A DNA stretch of 64,000 nt, taken from Kazachstania africana CBS 2517. Taxonomy: Eukaryota; Ascomycota; Saccharomycetes; Saccharomycetales; Saccharomycetaceae. The stretch spans positions 620,001 to 684,000 of the forward strand of contig NC_018940.1 of the NCBI RefSeq assembly GCF_000304475.1. Reading direction: 5' to 3'. Shown here piece by piece: positions 28,382-38,482 of the stretch. Within the stretch, counting starts at the first letter, position 1. Each line of letters begins with the position of its first letter. Under the pieces are notes generated by a model. It was given only the letters and a program-made list of their open reading frames with translations. It searched no databases and was not told the origin of the DNA. The translations under genes and the position numbers were made by a program.

Positions 28382-29647
28382 ATGGACTTAATAGATCAAG
28401 AATTTGGTATTTTGAGAATGGCACCTGTCAAAGTAGATGCTGATAAGATAATTCAAGATATTAAAGCGGATCATGAACAACAGCATTTTTTGAAAAAACT
28501 CCCTCTAATTGTCCCAAAAAGAAAAGTTGATGAGCTGGAGGACGCTGATAGGCCTTCCGAACAAACCAAGCGGCTTACTTCAAAGGACTCAGAGCCTCAG
28601 GTAAATGAAACCCATAACTCAGTTGCAGGTGCATATGAGTTTGTCTCAATTGGTATATCATCAAATGGGAAAGGCATTGCGACTTCAGAAGATACAACGA
28701 AAATTATCAGTCACTTATCTGAATTGATAGCTCGGGGTTCAAATAACTCTTTGACAAAACAGGATTTTGCATTTGAGGAGTTTAAATGCCAGCTTATTGA
28801 CCAAATAAGTAGTAGCAATCCCTCTTACTTGGATCTACGCACTCAAAACATTAAGAACCACGTTTATAGATCATTAGTACAAAAAAAAGGACCTACTTTT
28901 ATTCTGAAAAAGTATGAAGATCAGATTAGTCTAGATTTTCTGAAAAAAGTTTTGCATTTACACTGTTCAGAATACGAACAAAGAGCTATTTTTATTGAGG
29001 TATCTAACGTTTTTCAAAGTGATGTTGACGTAAAAACAAATATTATTGCCCAGTTTCAGAAGCAATTGGTTGCCTTTCAACAGGATGATTTGAAATTACC
29101 TGAAAAATCAAAGGTTCTCAGTTTTGAAAGGGCAATAGAAATGATGTTTTCAGTGATTAGGTTGATAAATTACGCCAATACGCGGCAGTTTTCAGTAGTC
29201 TTCTTTTTGCATAGTTTAAGATATGCGGAAAGTAGTCATCTGGAGAATATTCTAAAAGAATTATATGAAACGAAAGTTCCAATATGTACTATTGGTTTTT
29301 TTTCGACATCTCCAGAAATGACGCCATTAACTGAGAAGAAGCAAATAATTGCTAAAGAGGAAAGCTCTATCGTAAGTGAAATCATTGAAAAAGAACCATC
29401 CATGCATGCCGGCGGTATTAAGGAAATGAAAGATTTTTTTATGATACCCGATAGATTTACTAATAGATACGCTACACTTTGGAATACCAAGGTTAAAGAG
29501 TCGTTGGCAAGTTCTGAATCTAGTTTTCATAAAATGGCTAAAAAAGAGACGCACGATAAGAAAGCGCCAGAGAAAATTACCATTGGATTGTTATCTTCTG
29601 TTGTGAAGGCTACCAATTTTGAAGAGCTCTGTCGTCTTGTTACTTAA
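28382..29647 (+). CDS. RIF2: RIF2, telomere protein derived from Orc4
   Basis: A 421-residue protein resembling S. cerevisiae Rif2 (about 395), a Rap1-bound protein that limits telomerase and the MRX complex. The N-terminus (residues 7-27, EFGILRMAPVKVDADKIIQD) matches the BAT/MIN motif of Rif2, which inhibits Rad50. The body follows the Orc4 AAA+ fold, but the nucleotide sites are lost. At the Walker A position the sequence reads TFILKKYEDQISLDF (172-186), without GxxGxGK[ST], and at Walker B it reads VVFFLHSLRY where Orc4 has Asp and Glu. The gene stands next to FMP27, TIF3 and SST2, exactly where RIF2 and ORC4 map in the two sister regions. I chose the ATG at 28382, whose N-terminus aligns with Rif2. 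It is not ORC4 itself, as ATP binding is essential there. Confidence 0.85.
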   Translation: MDLIDQEFGILRMAPVKVDADKIIQDIKADHEQQHFLKKLPLIVPKRKVDELEDADRPSEQTKRLTSKDSEPQVNETHNSVAGAYEFVSIGISSNGKGIATSEDTTKIISHLSELIARGSNNSLTKQDFAFEEFKCQLIDQISSSNPSYLDLRTQNIKNHVYRSLVQKKGPTFILKKYEDQISLDFLKKVLHLHCSEYEQRAIFIEVSNVFQSDVDVKTNIIAQFQKQLVAFQQDDLKLPEKSKVLSFERAIEMMFSVIRLINYANTRQFSVVFFLHSLRYAESSHLENILKELYETKVPICTIGFFSTSPEMTPLTEKKQIIAKEESSIVSEIIEKEPSMHAGGIKEMKDFFMIPDRFTNRYATLWNTKVKESLASSESSFHKMAKKETHDKKAPEKITIGLLSSVVKATNFEELCRLVT

Positions 29648-29943
29648 TCAAAAGGGATCTCCTAGCTGCAAAAGAGAGACTGTGACTTATTTCATTATTA
29701 AGGTGAAGCATATTTTGACAGCAATTTCAGTATCGAACTCTGCGCAGAAAACCACGGGTTTTCTCGGTTAGAAACTCTATCCATACCGTACATTACAAAT
29801 GATGCAGCTGCGAAAGAATAATTTATTATTGCATCAGCGATGCAATATCAATATAGAGGAATGTTGCTTCTTTTTTTTTAATTTTTTCGAAACCCTTCGA
29901 GCTCGTTGAGGTTATGCGAGATTTGTTCTACAGCCGGAAAGCT

Positions 29944-30098
29944 TGTTTCAAGTTCAGAAAACAAAATGAAACAAAAAACCTAAAATCATTACTAACAAAT
30001 ATAGCAACAAAAAGCTTAGAGCAAGTAAAATCGTCACTATTATGAACCAGTGTTTCGTATCGTTTTACCTATCGCGGAGCGAGCATTCGGTTGAAACG
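29944..30098. promoter_or_regulatory. Cluster of pheromone response elements (Ste12 sites) upstream of SST2
   Basis: Four PRE-like heptamers lie 130-285 bp before the SST2 start: TGTTTCA at 29944-29950 (reverse of the consensus TGAAACA), an exact TGAAACA at 29967-29973, TGTTTCG at 30051-30057 and TGAAACG at 30092-30098. SST2 is pheromone-inducible through Ste12 in S. cerevisiae, so a cluster in this promoter is the expected feedback arrangement. The rest of the 581-bp gap (29648-30228) shows poly-T near 29870 and no gene. Confidence 0.75.
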
Positions 30099-30228
30099 TG
30101 CCATGACAAGTTTGTTAGAAGTGAGCCCTGCTTTATATATAAAGATGAATTGACACAAATGTAGTGATACCGACTAGAAATTATTCAGTTGTCATTTGAA
30201 GGAAAAACCATTTGCCAAAAAGATATCG

Positions 30229-32409
30229 ATGGCTACTAAAAAAGAGTCTACATTGACACTTCATGAATTAGCTTCAAAAAGTTTCAATCGTTCGCCTAAT
30301 GGGTTGATATTCACGGAGGATCTTAAGAGTGTTTTTTCTGTCCTGATAATTTGTTTAGATTTGAAAGCACACAGTGATACCAAGACGCTTTTTAATGCAT
30401 TCACGAAATATCATCCTTTTTCCTTTACCATTCAAAGTGCTATTGAAATCATGAAGCATCTTGAAATCAAAGTGGATATGAATACTACATGCATCAATGT
30501 ATCATATAATATTAAAAAAAGTCTGGCATTGCATCTTTTACAATTATTCATGGATGCTAAGTTACTTCATACTCCTGCCGACAGAACCCGTGGTGAGGCA
30601 AAAGAAAAGGTAATCCTGCAGCCTACGCCAAAAGGTGTCGCTATTCTTCAGAAATATGCGAGAGATATAGGTCTTAAAAAGATGCCCAGTATTTTGCTGT
30701 CTTCACTGAATTCAAACAAATTGTTCGTGTTTGAAAGAAGTTCACTAACTGATTCCATTGTGCATAGTGACTACCTAATACATATTCTATTTATCAACCT
30801 GATGGGTCCATCTCCAAATGTTTGGTCCCCCTCAAATTCTGATGATAAGCTACCTACTTTGTCACAACTTCTGGAGTATTCTAATGATACCTTTACTTTC
30901 GAAAATATGAACTATGCAGGTATGTCTGGATTCGTGGGTAAGTCGGATGACGCAGATATAGAGTCATCTTGGTCGGACCAAATTGATGAAAACATCTTGC
31001 ATGAAAAAGACAGAAAGTCTCCGTTGGCTCATAAATTCTTCACAAATCCAGATTCTGATTCCCACGTTCAATATTATGTATCAGACAGAGGTGTGAGGTT
31101 ATTTAAGTCCAAGGTTTTCGGTCAAAATAAAACAATTGTAGATTATTGTTTTACAACTAAAGCTCTCTGGCAGTGGTTGATGGATTGTACTGATATAATG
31201 TATCCAAAAGAAGCTGTTTCAATGGCGGCATTACTTCTCAAACTGGGCTTAATAATTCCAATCCTCCTTCCACCATCAAATAACTCAAAAAAAAAGTTTC
31301 AGATAAGTAGATCCTCCTATTACACTCTTTCAAAGACAGCCCATGAAATAGTCCAATGGAACATACAAGAATCCTCAAGAACTTCCAATACTGATTACCT
31401 AAAAAAGACAGTACAAACTCCAAGAGAAAATTATATAGACATAGAATTTGCTTCGAGTGGAAACATTGTTGTCACTGATGAAAAGAGATCATTAAATCAC
31501 AACCTGGAAGTAACCGATGATTATCTCTCTCACGCTGACAGTCAATTCAAGGACTTGGATGATATCTTACGTGACCCCGGCATGAGATATCTTTTTAGAA
31601 GGTATCTAGAAAAAGACTTTTGCGCAGAAAATTTAGATGTATACATTGAAATAAAGAAATTCTTGAAAAGAATGACTTTGCTGAAAAAGATTATTGAGTC
31701 TAGAAATAATAAATCTGCCAAAAAGAATACTCTTGAATTGGGCTTCTCAGATTATAATAATCATGTTGCTGCTACCATAGATTCGGCTCTCATTAAACAA
31801 GCCAATGAATGCCTTGAAATGGCATATCACATTTATTCCTCATATATTATGATAGGAGCTCCATATCAACTTAATATTGATCACAATTTGCGAGAGTCTA
31901 TTACAGCAATTATGGTTCACCCGCAATCTCCCTTTTCAGATACATTTCCTACATCGTTTGACAATTTACGATGTAATGATGAGGAAGAGGACAGTGTACC
32001 AGCTAAGAACAAAGAAATGGCTGGATTATCACATCTCCCACCCGTTCTTTTGTCACCTCCTGCAAAAGCGATAACTAGGAATAGTCCACCTTTTAGAACG
32101 CTAAAATCTCCGAAAATGTCCTCAAGAAGTGTAAAGCCAACACCATTAGCCTTGAACAATGTTAGTAACCATAATGGCGTTATGGGTATGGGCACAGGCG
32201 AAATGGTAAGTACAACTCTGAATGAAACTAATATTATGAAAGAAAATAATGCCTTGACGGGAACGATAAAATTATTAAAAATTTTGTACCCTTTGTTGGA
32301 GAACGTTGGTGAGCATATATATAAATTGATGAGGAGTGATTCATTACAGAAGTTCCAAAATTCTTCCGTGTATAGAGAAATTGTTTCCGTCATTGAGTAT
32401 CAGGAATAA
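30229..32409 (+). CDS. SST2: SST2, RGS protein for the pheromone-response G alpha
   Basis: The 726-residue protein is the GTPase-activating protein for Gpa1, which desensitises haploid cells to mating pheromone. The N-terminal half contains the two DEP-like domains that bind the receptor tail: about residues 15-160 and 265-385, the second with the block KTIVDYCFTTKALWQWLMD. The RGS box starts near residue 443 (FKDLDDILRDPGMRYLFRRYLEKD) and is split by a long insert, ending near the C-terminus. Split RGS boxes are typical of Sst2. S. cerevisiae Sst2 has about 698 residues. The start is the ATG at 30229; the frame continues 11 codons further only through a TTG. The promoter carries PREs. RIF2 lies just upstream on the same strand, matching the YLR453C-YLR452C neighbours in S. 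cerevisiae. Confidence 0.94.
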   Translation: MATKKESTLTLHELASKSFNRSPNGLIFTEDLKSVFSVLIICLDLKAHSDTKTLFNAFTKYHPFSFTIQSAIEIMKHLEIKVDMNTTCINVSYNIKKSLALHLLQLFMDAKLLHTPADRTRGEAKEKVILQPTPKGVAILQKYARDIGLKKMPSILLSSLNSNKLFVFERSSLTDSIVHSDYLIHILFINLMGPSPNVWSPSNSDDKLPTLSQLLEYSNDTFTFENMNYAGMSGFVGKSDDADIESSWSDQIDENILHEKDRKSPLAHKFFTNPDSDSHVQYYVSDRGVRLFKSKVFGQNKTIVDYCFTTKALWQWLMDCTDIMYPKEAVSMAALLLKLGLIIPILLPPSNNSKKKFQISRSSYYTLSKTAHEIVQWNIQESSRTSNTDYLKKTVQTPRENYIDIEFASSGNIVVTDEKRSLNHNLEVTDDYLSHADSQFKDLDDILRDPGMRYLFRRYLEKDFCAENLDVYIEIKKFLKRMTLLKKIIESRNNKSAKKNTLELGFSDYNNHVAATIDSALIKQANECLEMAYHIYSSYIMIGAPYQLNIDHNLRESITAIMVHPQSPFSDTFPTSFDNLRCNDEEEDSVPAKNKEMAGLSHLPPVLLSPPAKAITRNSPPFRTLKSPKMSSRSVKPTPLALNNVSNHNGVMGMGTGEMVSTTLNETNIMKENNALTGTIKLLKILYPLLENVGEHIYKLMRSDSLQKFQNSSVYREIVSVIEYQE

Positions 32410-32590
32410 TTTGAATAGATCCTTTTTTCTTACATTTTGAATCTTCATTATGCTTCTTGAATAAAATACATTATGCTTAACTTATACATAATAGAAAATT
32501 ATATAAAAATGAGGAGTTACATAAACACTGTTTGGGAATGATTATTTACTAATTTGTATTGTTTTGCCTAGTTAAGTGAAATTTGATTTT

Positions 32591-34159
32591 CTAGGCAATT
32601 GGTTCTAATGTAGTACCCTTCTTGATGGTTGCCCAACCAATTAAACGCCAATGCTTTTCAATACGTCTTGATAAAGCAATTTTCTCATTGACTTCAGTAC
32701 AAGCTGGAGAGGTCAATTGTAATCTTGCCATATCAGCTTTGACGGCAACAACACGGGCACCAGTAGCGGTAGAACCAATATTCACCATTAAAACTTCATT
32801 CACCTCTAATTTTCTGACCTTGGCTTGCTTTTGACCATCGGTTTTAACACCTAATAGACGACGCAACAAAAAGTAATTGATTTCGATATCTGTGTAAATG
32901 TTTGGTAAATGACCTTTAGCACCAACAACTTGACCAACTAAACGATCGGCTCTACATAAAGTTGGATCAACCTTTGTACCTACACCGATCAAACCACCTG
33001 GAACTGCAAATTTCAAATCGTTTTGTTCAGCGAATAATGATACGATATTTGAAAAAATTGGTTTACATAGAATCTTGCCCTTGTCATCCTTGGTGACAAT
33101 ACCTGGTCTGATTTCAATTTCATCACCCAATTTAAAAACACCGTTTAAGATAGAACCACCAGCAACACCACCCTTCAAGTCATCAATTTCAGCACCTGGT
33201 TTGTTAACATCGAAAGAACGAATGACAATTAATTGAGGAGAGATCATGAAATCTCTTGGTGGAACTGGAATAGTCTTCACAATGAATTCATTGACAGCGT
33301 CAATATTATATTTGAGTTGTGCAGAGATCGGGACAATTGGTGCTCCATCAGCGATCGTACCTCTGATGAACTTTAAGATAGATTTTTCGTGTTCTAAAGC
33401 ACTTTCTTCACGCATTAAATCAACTTTATTTTGTAAAATAATAACATGTTTTAACTTCATAATTTCAATAGCCGCAAGATGCTCTGATGTTTGTGGTTGT
33501 GGACAGGATTCATTACCAGCAATTAAAAGTAAAGCGGCATCCATAACGGCAGCACCTGATAACATAGTACTCATTAAGATATCGTGACCTGGACAATCGA
33601 CAAAGGAAACATGACGAACTAACTTGTAACGACCTGGACAGCCTGGTCTCTGACATTTAGGAGAAATTTCTTTATCTGATTTGAATGATCTATAACAGTC
33701 TGGTTCAGGACAAGTTGGTTCTTGACATTTGTAAATTTTCGCATTGGCATAACCCAGTTTGATAGTAATATTACGTTCCAATTCATCCTTAAAACGAACA
33801 GTTTGGACACCAGAGATGGCTCTGACAACAGTAGATTTACCGTGAGCGACATGACCGATTGTACCAATGTTAATAGTAGCTTGTCTATTAATAATTTCAG
33901 GTGATAAAGGATTTAAAGTGGAGAAATCAGGGTTGACAGGTTGCTCTGGTAGACCACCGCCTTCTTCAAATTCACGCTTCAATCTTTCTTCTTCACTTTC
34001 AGTATCTTCAATACCGGTAAATGCAACTTTTTTCACTGGTTTTTCATCAACTTCATTTTGTTGTGGAATTTCTTCTTCAACGTATAATTCTTGATCTTCT
34101 TCTGGTTCTAAATTACCATTAATCACAATACTTGGTTCCCTATCCTGAAAGTCAGACAT
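32591..34159 (-). CDS. GCD11: GCD11, translation initiation factor eIF2 gamma
   Basis: The 522-residue GTPase is the gamma subunit of eIF2, which delivers initiator Met-tRNA to the 40S subunit. The G domain follows an acidic N-terminal extension of about 85 residues: GHVAHGKST for the P loop, DCPGHD for G3 and NKVD for G4. The zinc-ribbon insert typical of eIF2 gamma is present with four Cys pairs ([11 protein letters not shown] and CQRPGCPGR). The EF-Tu-like domains II and III follow. Length matches S. cerevisiae Gcd11 (about 527, YER025W). Codon use is highly biased. The gene stands between SST2 and LEU3, which are adjacent in S. cerevisiae, so GCD11 comes from another ancestral block or from a rearrangement. 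Confidence 0.97.
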   Translation of the reverse strand: MSDFQDREPSIVINGNLEPEEDQELYVEEEIPQQNEVDEKPVKKVAFTGIEDTESEEERLKREFEEGGGLPEQPVNPDFSTLNPLSPEIINRQATINIGTIGHVAHGKSTVVRAISGVQTVRFKDELERNITIKLGYANAKIYKCQEPTCPEPDCYRSFKSDKEISPKCQRPGCPGRYKLVRHVSFVDCPGHDILMSTMLSGAAVMDAALLLIAGNESCPQPQTSEHLAAIEIMKLKHVIILQNKVDLMREESALEHEKSILKFIRGTIADGAPIVPISAQLKYNIDAVNEFIVKTIPVPPRDFMISPQLIVIRSFDVNKPGAEIDDLKGGVAGGSILNGVFKLGDEIEIRPGIVTKDDKGKILCKPIFSNIVSLFAEQNDLKFAVPGGLIGVGTKVDPTLCRADRLVGQVVGAKGHLPNIYTDIEINYFLLRRLLGVKTDGQKQAKVRKLEVNEVLMVNIGSTATGARVVAVKADMARLQLTSPACTEVNEKIALSRRIEKHWRLIGWATIKKGTTLEPIA

Positions 34160-34260
34160 TATGAGAAGCTTAACCTGTTAATCTGCTTTTTTTATTTGTG
34201 AAATGATGTTAAATATTCATTTGAAGTATATTAGATGTCGAAGCATTTGAAATCTTCCAC

Positions 34261-34282
34261 TGAAAAAAAAAAAAATTTTTCC
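34261..34282 (-). promoter_or_regulatory. RRPE-like A/T element upstream of GCD11
   Basis: Read on the coding strand, the A/T tract contains GAAAAATTTTT, matching the RRPE core used by ribosome-biogenesis and translation genes. It lies about 100 bp upstream of the GCD11 start and 64 bp from a PAC box, the usual pairing. Confidence 0.55.
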
Positions 34283-34345
34283 AGGACATCCGCGCACCGC
34301 ATACGATGAAAGCTCCAATGATGAAGGTTAAGAATAGAAATCTTA

Positions 34346-34354
34346 GCTCATCGC
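34346..34354 (-). promoter_or_regulatory. PAC box upstream of GCD11
   Basis: GCTCATCGC on the plus strand is GCGATGAGC on the coding strand, containing the PAC core GCGATGAG bound by Pbf1/Pbf2 (Dot6/Tod6). Together with the RRPE-like tract it suggests control with the ribosome-biogenesis regulon. Confidence 0.65.
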
Positions 34355-35175
34355 AAGTTGGAATGCTACAACTAACTGAAGTTGACGTAAATTCCATCTA
34401 AGTAACAAGGTACGTCAGTTTTGTGATTGCCAAGAGGTTTTGATATTTTATCAATCATTTCAGATAGAGCGCTTAATAAGGTAGCACCGAATGGTATGTG
34501 CAGAGCTATACAAAAGATGAAGTATATCGCCCAGATTTGAAGCTCTGTTCAACATTCTTAGTAGCTTAGCACGGTTTTAGAAAATCCATAGCTATGCCAT
34601 GTTTTAAACAGGTCTCGTTGCCGGATTTTTCTTGGATAACCTCTTTTTGTACAACATTGAATGCTATTGTCGAGTTTCTTTGATACATGACGGGGTACAA
34701 TAAAGTTGGAAAATGGTACAACATAGACTACCAGAGGTTTAAAATTATTTTGAAACCTTCTTAGGGACTTCATTTGAATAGTTTGAACCAGGAAGTATAT
34801 TGCTTGAAATAATTAGGCCGAAAGTTAAGCTAGTTCCATAGTCTTGTCTCTCCGCCCATGAAGCATTCTAAAAAATATTAGAGCGATCCTGGCATGATGT
34901 ATTCACTGTCAAAGTTCACTTTAAGAATTTGAAAAGTGCTTAGCATACTTTTAAATACCTACGTTCTTAGGTTTAGTCTGAATAAAAACAAGATAAATCT
35001 ACGGGATAGACGTTTCTTTTAAGATAAGCTTTCCAGTGAAATTGATGGCATGGTTTCTCCATGTATCATATTACATTATGTGATTTTATTTTCTTAATTA
35101 CATGTTTTTTATAAATAAGTCATGCATTCAACATCTTATTGATGTTATGCTTAGGTTTAAATAAATATTTTGAGA

Positions 35176-37764
35176 CTATAATGTCGGATTAAATGCAAAT
35201 TCGTTCATCAAAATATCAACGTCCTTCCAAACCATATCAGATTCCCAGTTATCCCAATTTACCATTATAGAATTTGGTGACTCTTTTGAGTTTCTGCCCT
35301 GTCTATCCGACATTGGACTTGCTGAATTTGCCACAGCATCAGAATGGAAATCCTCAGCATCATGTTTAATGGGTGGAACATAAGTAAGGATTTGGTTACC
35401 AATGGAATCAAAGCTTGGTATTTGCCCTTGTCCTGGCATACTGTTGTTTAATTGATCAATTGACAAAGGAGCTATAACACTTGGAGTAGTCGTAGTATCG
35501 CCCTCACTATTTGCTTGATCATGGTGTAATTTGCTCAAATGAGAAAAATTCTCATTGTGAGAATCGAAGGTTTGAGGAGAAGAAAATTTACTTGAATTTG
35601 AAGTTACAGTCCCTGCACTTATTGGATCGGGATCTAAAGGAATTGTTTGAATAATCCTTCTTGCCTTCTGCTCAGGATGTTCTTCGTCAACAAGAGCATT
35701 TCTAGTATTAGAATTGTTACCATCGTCATCTTCATCATTGCTACTGTTATTATTCTGTTCTACCCCTAATAGATTGCTAGTATTGTTCTCATGGTGTCCA
35801 TTTTCCCTCTTCAATTTCGCCATACCAGACTTTTCCTTCAAAATATAAAGGCAGTCAAAAAATACACTAACGGACATTCTTGATTGCACAGTTATGTCTA
35901 GGTTGAAATTCTCATCGACCTCTCTATTTACTTTCTTCCAGTCCTGATACATGTTGTTGAAAAGGGACCAGATACTTCTCATAATACCAGAGGATCTATA
36001 GGCCATATCATGTTTGAGAACTGACGCTTTGTACGTTAAGAGAATTGCATTTTGATAAGCAATCCTACCATCTTCAACATTCAGCATGGATGATAAGGAA
36101 GAATGGACCAATTTACTGATAATGCATGCACATTGCCATATATTCAAAACAAAGACGCCTGGAAAGTATTTTATAATGTTATTGTCATGTTGATACATTG
36201 CATAAGCATGATTAAGTAGATGAATTGTAGCACCGTATAGTTTTACCAAGCCACTACTTGTTTCAAAATCAACTGAGCCATCCTTCTCACTAGATTGGCT
36301 GCCAAAGAAATAATTTGATAACAAGTTTACCTTCGAAACTAAGAGAACTAACTTCCTAATTCCATCAAAATATGATGATTCTTCCAGATTTACCTCTAAT
36401 TTTGATAATTGCTGATTTAAAACTGATAACAGAGATTGTTTCTCGTGCCGGCTAAGTTGTCCTAATTTATTAGAAGAATTTGAATTGAGTGTCTTTGTTA
36501 TTTGATTCTGAAAGTGAGCGATCTGTATCATTTGATTCAGTTCATGTGGAATATTATTATTGTTATTTATATTTTTCACAGAATTCATAACAGCATGGTC
36601 AAAGGATATATATGCCGGAAATCCGAAAGAAGAGGCAATGATTTGGGAAACAATATTACAACAAATCCATGTCCTTCTTTGTTCATTGACTAATTCTGAA
36701 TTTGCTGTTGCATATTCTTTTGAAAAATCAGCAGAGTTCAGGCCAACCCGTACTGCTTGGAACATAGCAGTACCGATAGTATTCCATGAAGTGTCAGCAC
36801 TCAAAGATGAACTTAATGGAGGCCAAAATGTGTACAATAAAAAGGCTTGAACGGAGTACACTGAAGCTACATTTAATAATGGCTCATCTTTATCCGAAGG
36901 AGTATATCTAATGATTGGAGAGATCATTATTTCGGCCAAGACCGATTTCACTAAGACGGATAGTCTCGTCATTAATTTTATTTGGCTACGATCTCTCCTT
37001 AAACCAATTAATAAAATAACCCAAAATAAGCATGGTGACAAAGAATATATTCTTTCTGCCCCCTTTGTTAAGTCCACTACTGGTAAGAATACTTGGTATT
37101 TTGTAGCAAACTCTTGGAAAAGTTTTGCAATATCTTCACTTGACACATAGACATCACCAAGAGATTTTGGTGTGCATTGCAACTGTTCCTCTGTCATACC
37201 ATGTACATAATCGAAGTTATGTACTGGGATATTTCTTACTGAAGGAGACAAAGATTGTGATGGTGTCGATGAATATGGAGACATTGGTGAGACATGATTC
37301 TTTGAGCCATTCTTTCTCCATTGTTTTTTAACTTTATCCTTGGTGAAATTGTTGCTGTCCAATATTTTTTGTTTCTCTTCCTCTATTTTCTTCAAAATTT
37401 CATCAGATGAAGTTAAATTAACCAGATTTTTGGTTAACTCTCTGAATTTTTCTTCGATGGCTTCGTTTCTGGCACGCTTATAAGTTCTTCTAAAATCCTT
37501 TTTAAGAACACAAGGAACACCTTTCTTGGCACATTTACTACATGGTTCAGGAGCACGTTCATGTGCATCACACTTTGACTTCTGTTGTCTGCATTCTACG
37601 CAAGCAAACTTTCTTTTTCTTGCGGCAGTATTTGCTACACTCATGTTGCTACTTGTATTACCATCAGAACCAGTAAACATACTTGTGGGTTGGTTTGTAT
37701 TACCTGATAGATTCATTGAAGGGCTAGCAGAACTGCTATCACTCATATTTGAACCAATTTCCAT
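35176..37764 (-). CDS. LEU3: LEU3, regulator of branched-chain amino-acid genes
   Basis: The 862-residue protein is the Zn2Cys6 factor that binds CCGGNNCCGG and turns from repressor to activator on binding alpha-isopropylmalate. The zinc cluster (about residues 55-87) reads CVECRQQKSKCDAHERAPEP followed by CSKCAKKGVPC, with the wide spacing characteristic of Leu3. The linker RRTYKRARNEAIEEKF follows as in the family. The central region is the fungal-specific regulatory domain. A long Asn/Ser-rich stretch precedes the acidic C-terminal activation domain, which ends NEFAFNPTL exactly as in S. cerevisiae Leu3 (about 886 residues). I used the ATG at 37764, as the codon before it is TTG. SST2-GCD11-LEU3 order parallels YLR452C-YLR451W with GCD11 inserted. 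Confidence 0.95.
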   Translation of the reverse strand: MEIGSNMSDSSSASPSMNLSGNTNQPTSMFTGSDGNTSSNMSVANTAARKRKFACVECRQQKSKCDAHERAPEPCSKCAKKGVPCVLKKDFRRTYKRARNEAIEEKFRELTKNLVNLTSSDEILKKIEEEKQKILDSNNFTKDKVKKQWRKNGSKNHVSPMSPYSSTPSQSLSPSVRNIPVHNFDYVHGMTEEQLQCTPKSLGDVYVSSEDIAKLFQEFATKYQVFLPVVDLTKGAERIYSLSPCLFWVILLIGLRRDRSQIKLMTRLSVLVKSVLAEIMISPIIRYTPSDKDEPLLNVASVYSVQAFLLYTFWPPLSSSLSADTSWNTIGTAMFQAVRVGLNSADFSKEYATANSELVNEQRRTWICCNIVSQIIASSFGFPAYISFDHAVMNSVKNINNNNNIPHELNQMIQIAHFQNQITKTLNSNSSNKLGQLSRHEKQSLLSVLNQQLSKLEVNLEESSYFDGIRKLVLLVSKVNLLSNYFFGSQSSEKDGSVDFETSSGLVKLYGATIHLLNHAYAMYQHDNNIIKYFPGVFVLNIWQCACIISKLVHSSLSSMLNVEDGRIAYQNAILLTYKASVLKHDMAYRSSGIMRSIWSLFNNMYQDWKKVNREVDENFNLDITVQSRMSVSVFFDCLYILKEKSGMAKLKRENGHHENNTSNLLGVEQNNNSSNDEDDDGNNSNTRNALVDEEHPEQKARRIIQTIPLDPDPISAGTVTSNSSKFSSPQTFDSHNENFSHLSKLHHDQANSEGDTTTTPSVIAPLSIDQLNNSMPGQGQIPSFDSIGNQILTYVPPIKHDAEDFHSDAVANSASPMSDRQGRNSKESPNSIMVNWDNWESDMVWKDVDILMNEFAFNPTL

Positions 37765-38482
37765 CAAAATCGGACTTCACTAGTAAATTTTATACTTGAT
37801 CTGTCAAATAATTCGATAAAACACCACGTTGAAAAGACACTTGAAAGAGATGAAGAACGATCCCCAATGAAATGTGTATAATTGAATTAGGAATTTCGAA
37901 CGATGAGCTTCTCTAGTACACCTCTGCTACGTCTAAACCTTAATCCTGACTCACTGCTTACGTCTCGCTTTCTTCTAAAAGTTCAAACGAAAATTTTTGT
38001 CATTCACGTAAAAGCACAATTTTTTGCGATGCCTTTGAAATTTAGGTTGAGATTGGGAAATGATTAAATAAGATCCCGGTCTCGTAAAATTTAAGATCTA
38101 GCATAAGCTGTGAACGACTCAGATATTAAGAATGCCAGTCTATCAACGGGGAATTGTGCCATTTTCAATTATCTTGAATCATTATTTCCATATTGAAAAT
38201 TTCAGCTTTCTGGAGGGTTCACTTCGTCCTTGTTGCAATATTTCTAAGTAGCTACCCATATTGATACAACAGGTTGTGATAGATCATTTCGTAAATTATG
38301 CAGTAACATTTAAATTGTAGAGTGCTCTAGAGGCAGCCAGTATATATACGAACTAAAATGTGTGACTGACGTGTTACCCTGCGGGGGATGATCATTGATA
38401 TCGTTATCAAATTTACAGATGTTCAAGTAAACGGTTATAAGTTGCTATCTCGGTTTGGTATAGATGAAGACAACAACAGAAG
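37765..38482. other. Intergenic: divergent promoter of LEU3 and the MFS gene
   Basis: This 718-bp region drives two divergent genes. A Gcn4 site lies on the LEU3 side (listed separately). No exact Leu3 palindrome (CCGGNNCCGG) was seen. A TATA-like TATATATACG lies near 38341. No further features were recognised. Confidence 0.45.
37947..37953. promoter_or_regulatory. Gcn4 site upstream of LEU3
   Basis: TGACTCA is the exact Gcn4 recognition sequence and lies about 183 bp before the LEU3 start. LEU3 is under general amino-acid control in S. cerevisiae, so conservation of the site is expected. A second partial match (CGACTCA) lies near 38115. Confidence 0.65.

Larger units (their letters stand above)
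34160..35175. other. Intergenic: GCD11 promoter and LEU3 3' region
   Basis: The 1016-bp gap lies between the GCD11 start and the LEU3 stop. It holds the PAC and RRPE boxes described separately, close to GCD11. The farther part (34500-35150) is AT-rich without recognisable features; frames of 62 and 71 codons on the minus strand have no known content. A box C/D-like pair near 34316-34380 is noted under rejected items. Confidence 0.4.

Noticed and set aside
29990..30018. TACTAAC branch-like motif with following AG before SST2
   Set aside because: No 5' splice site (GTATGT) is present upstream and SST2 is intronless in relatives; it is likely chance.
34316..34380. Box C/D-like pair (ATGATGA and CTGA) with a weak end stem
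   Set aside because: The motif pair is short and expected by chance; the stem is only about four pairs and I cannot match a guide to rRNA. It also overlaps promoter elements of GCD11.
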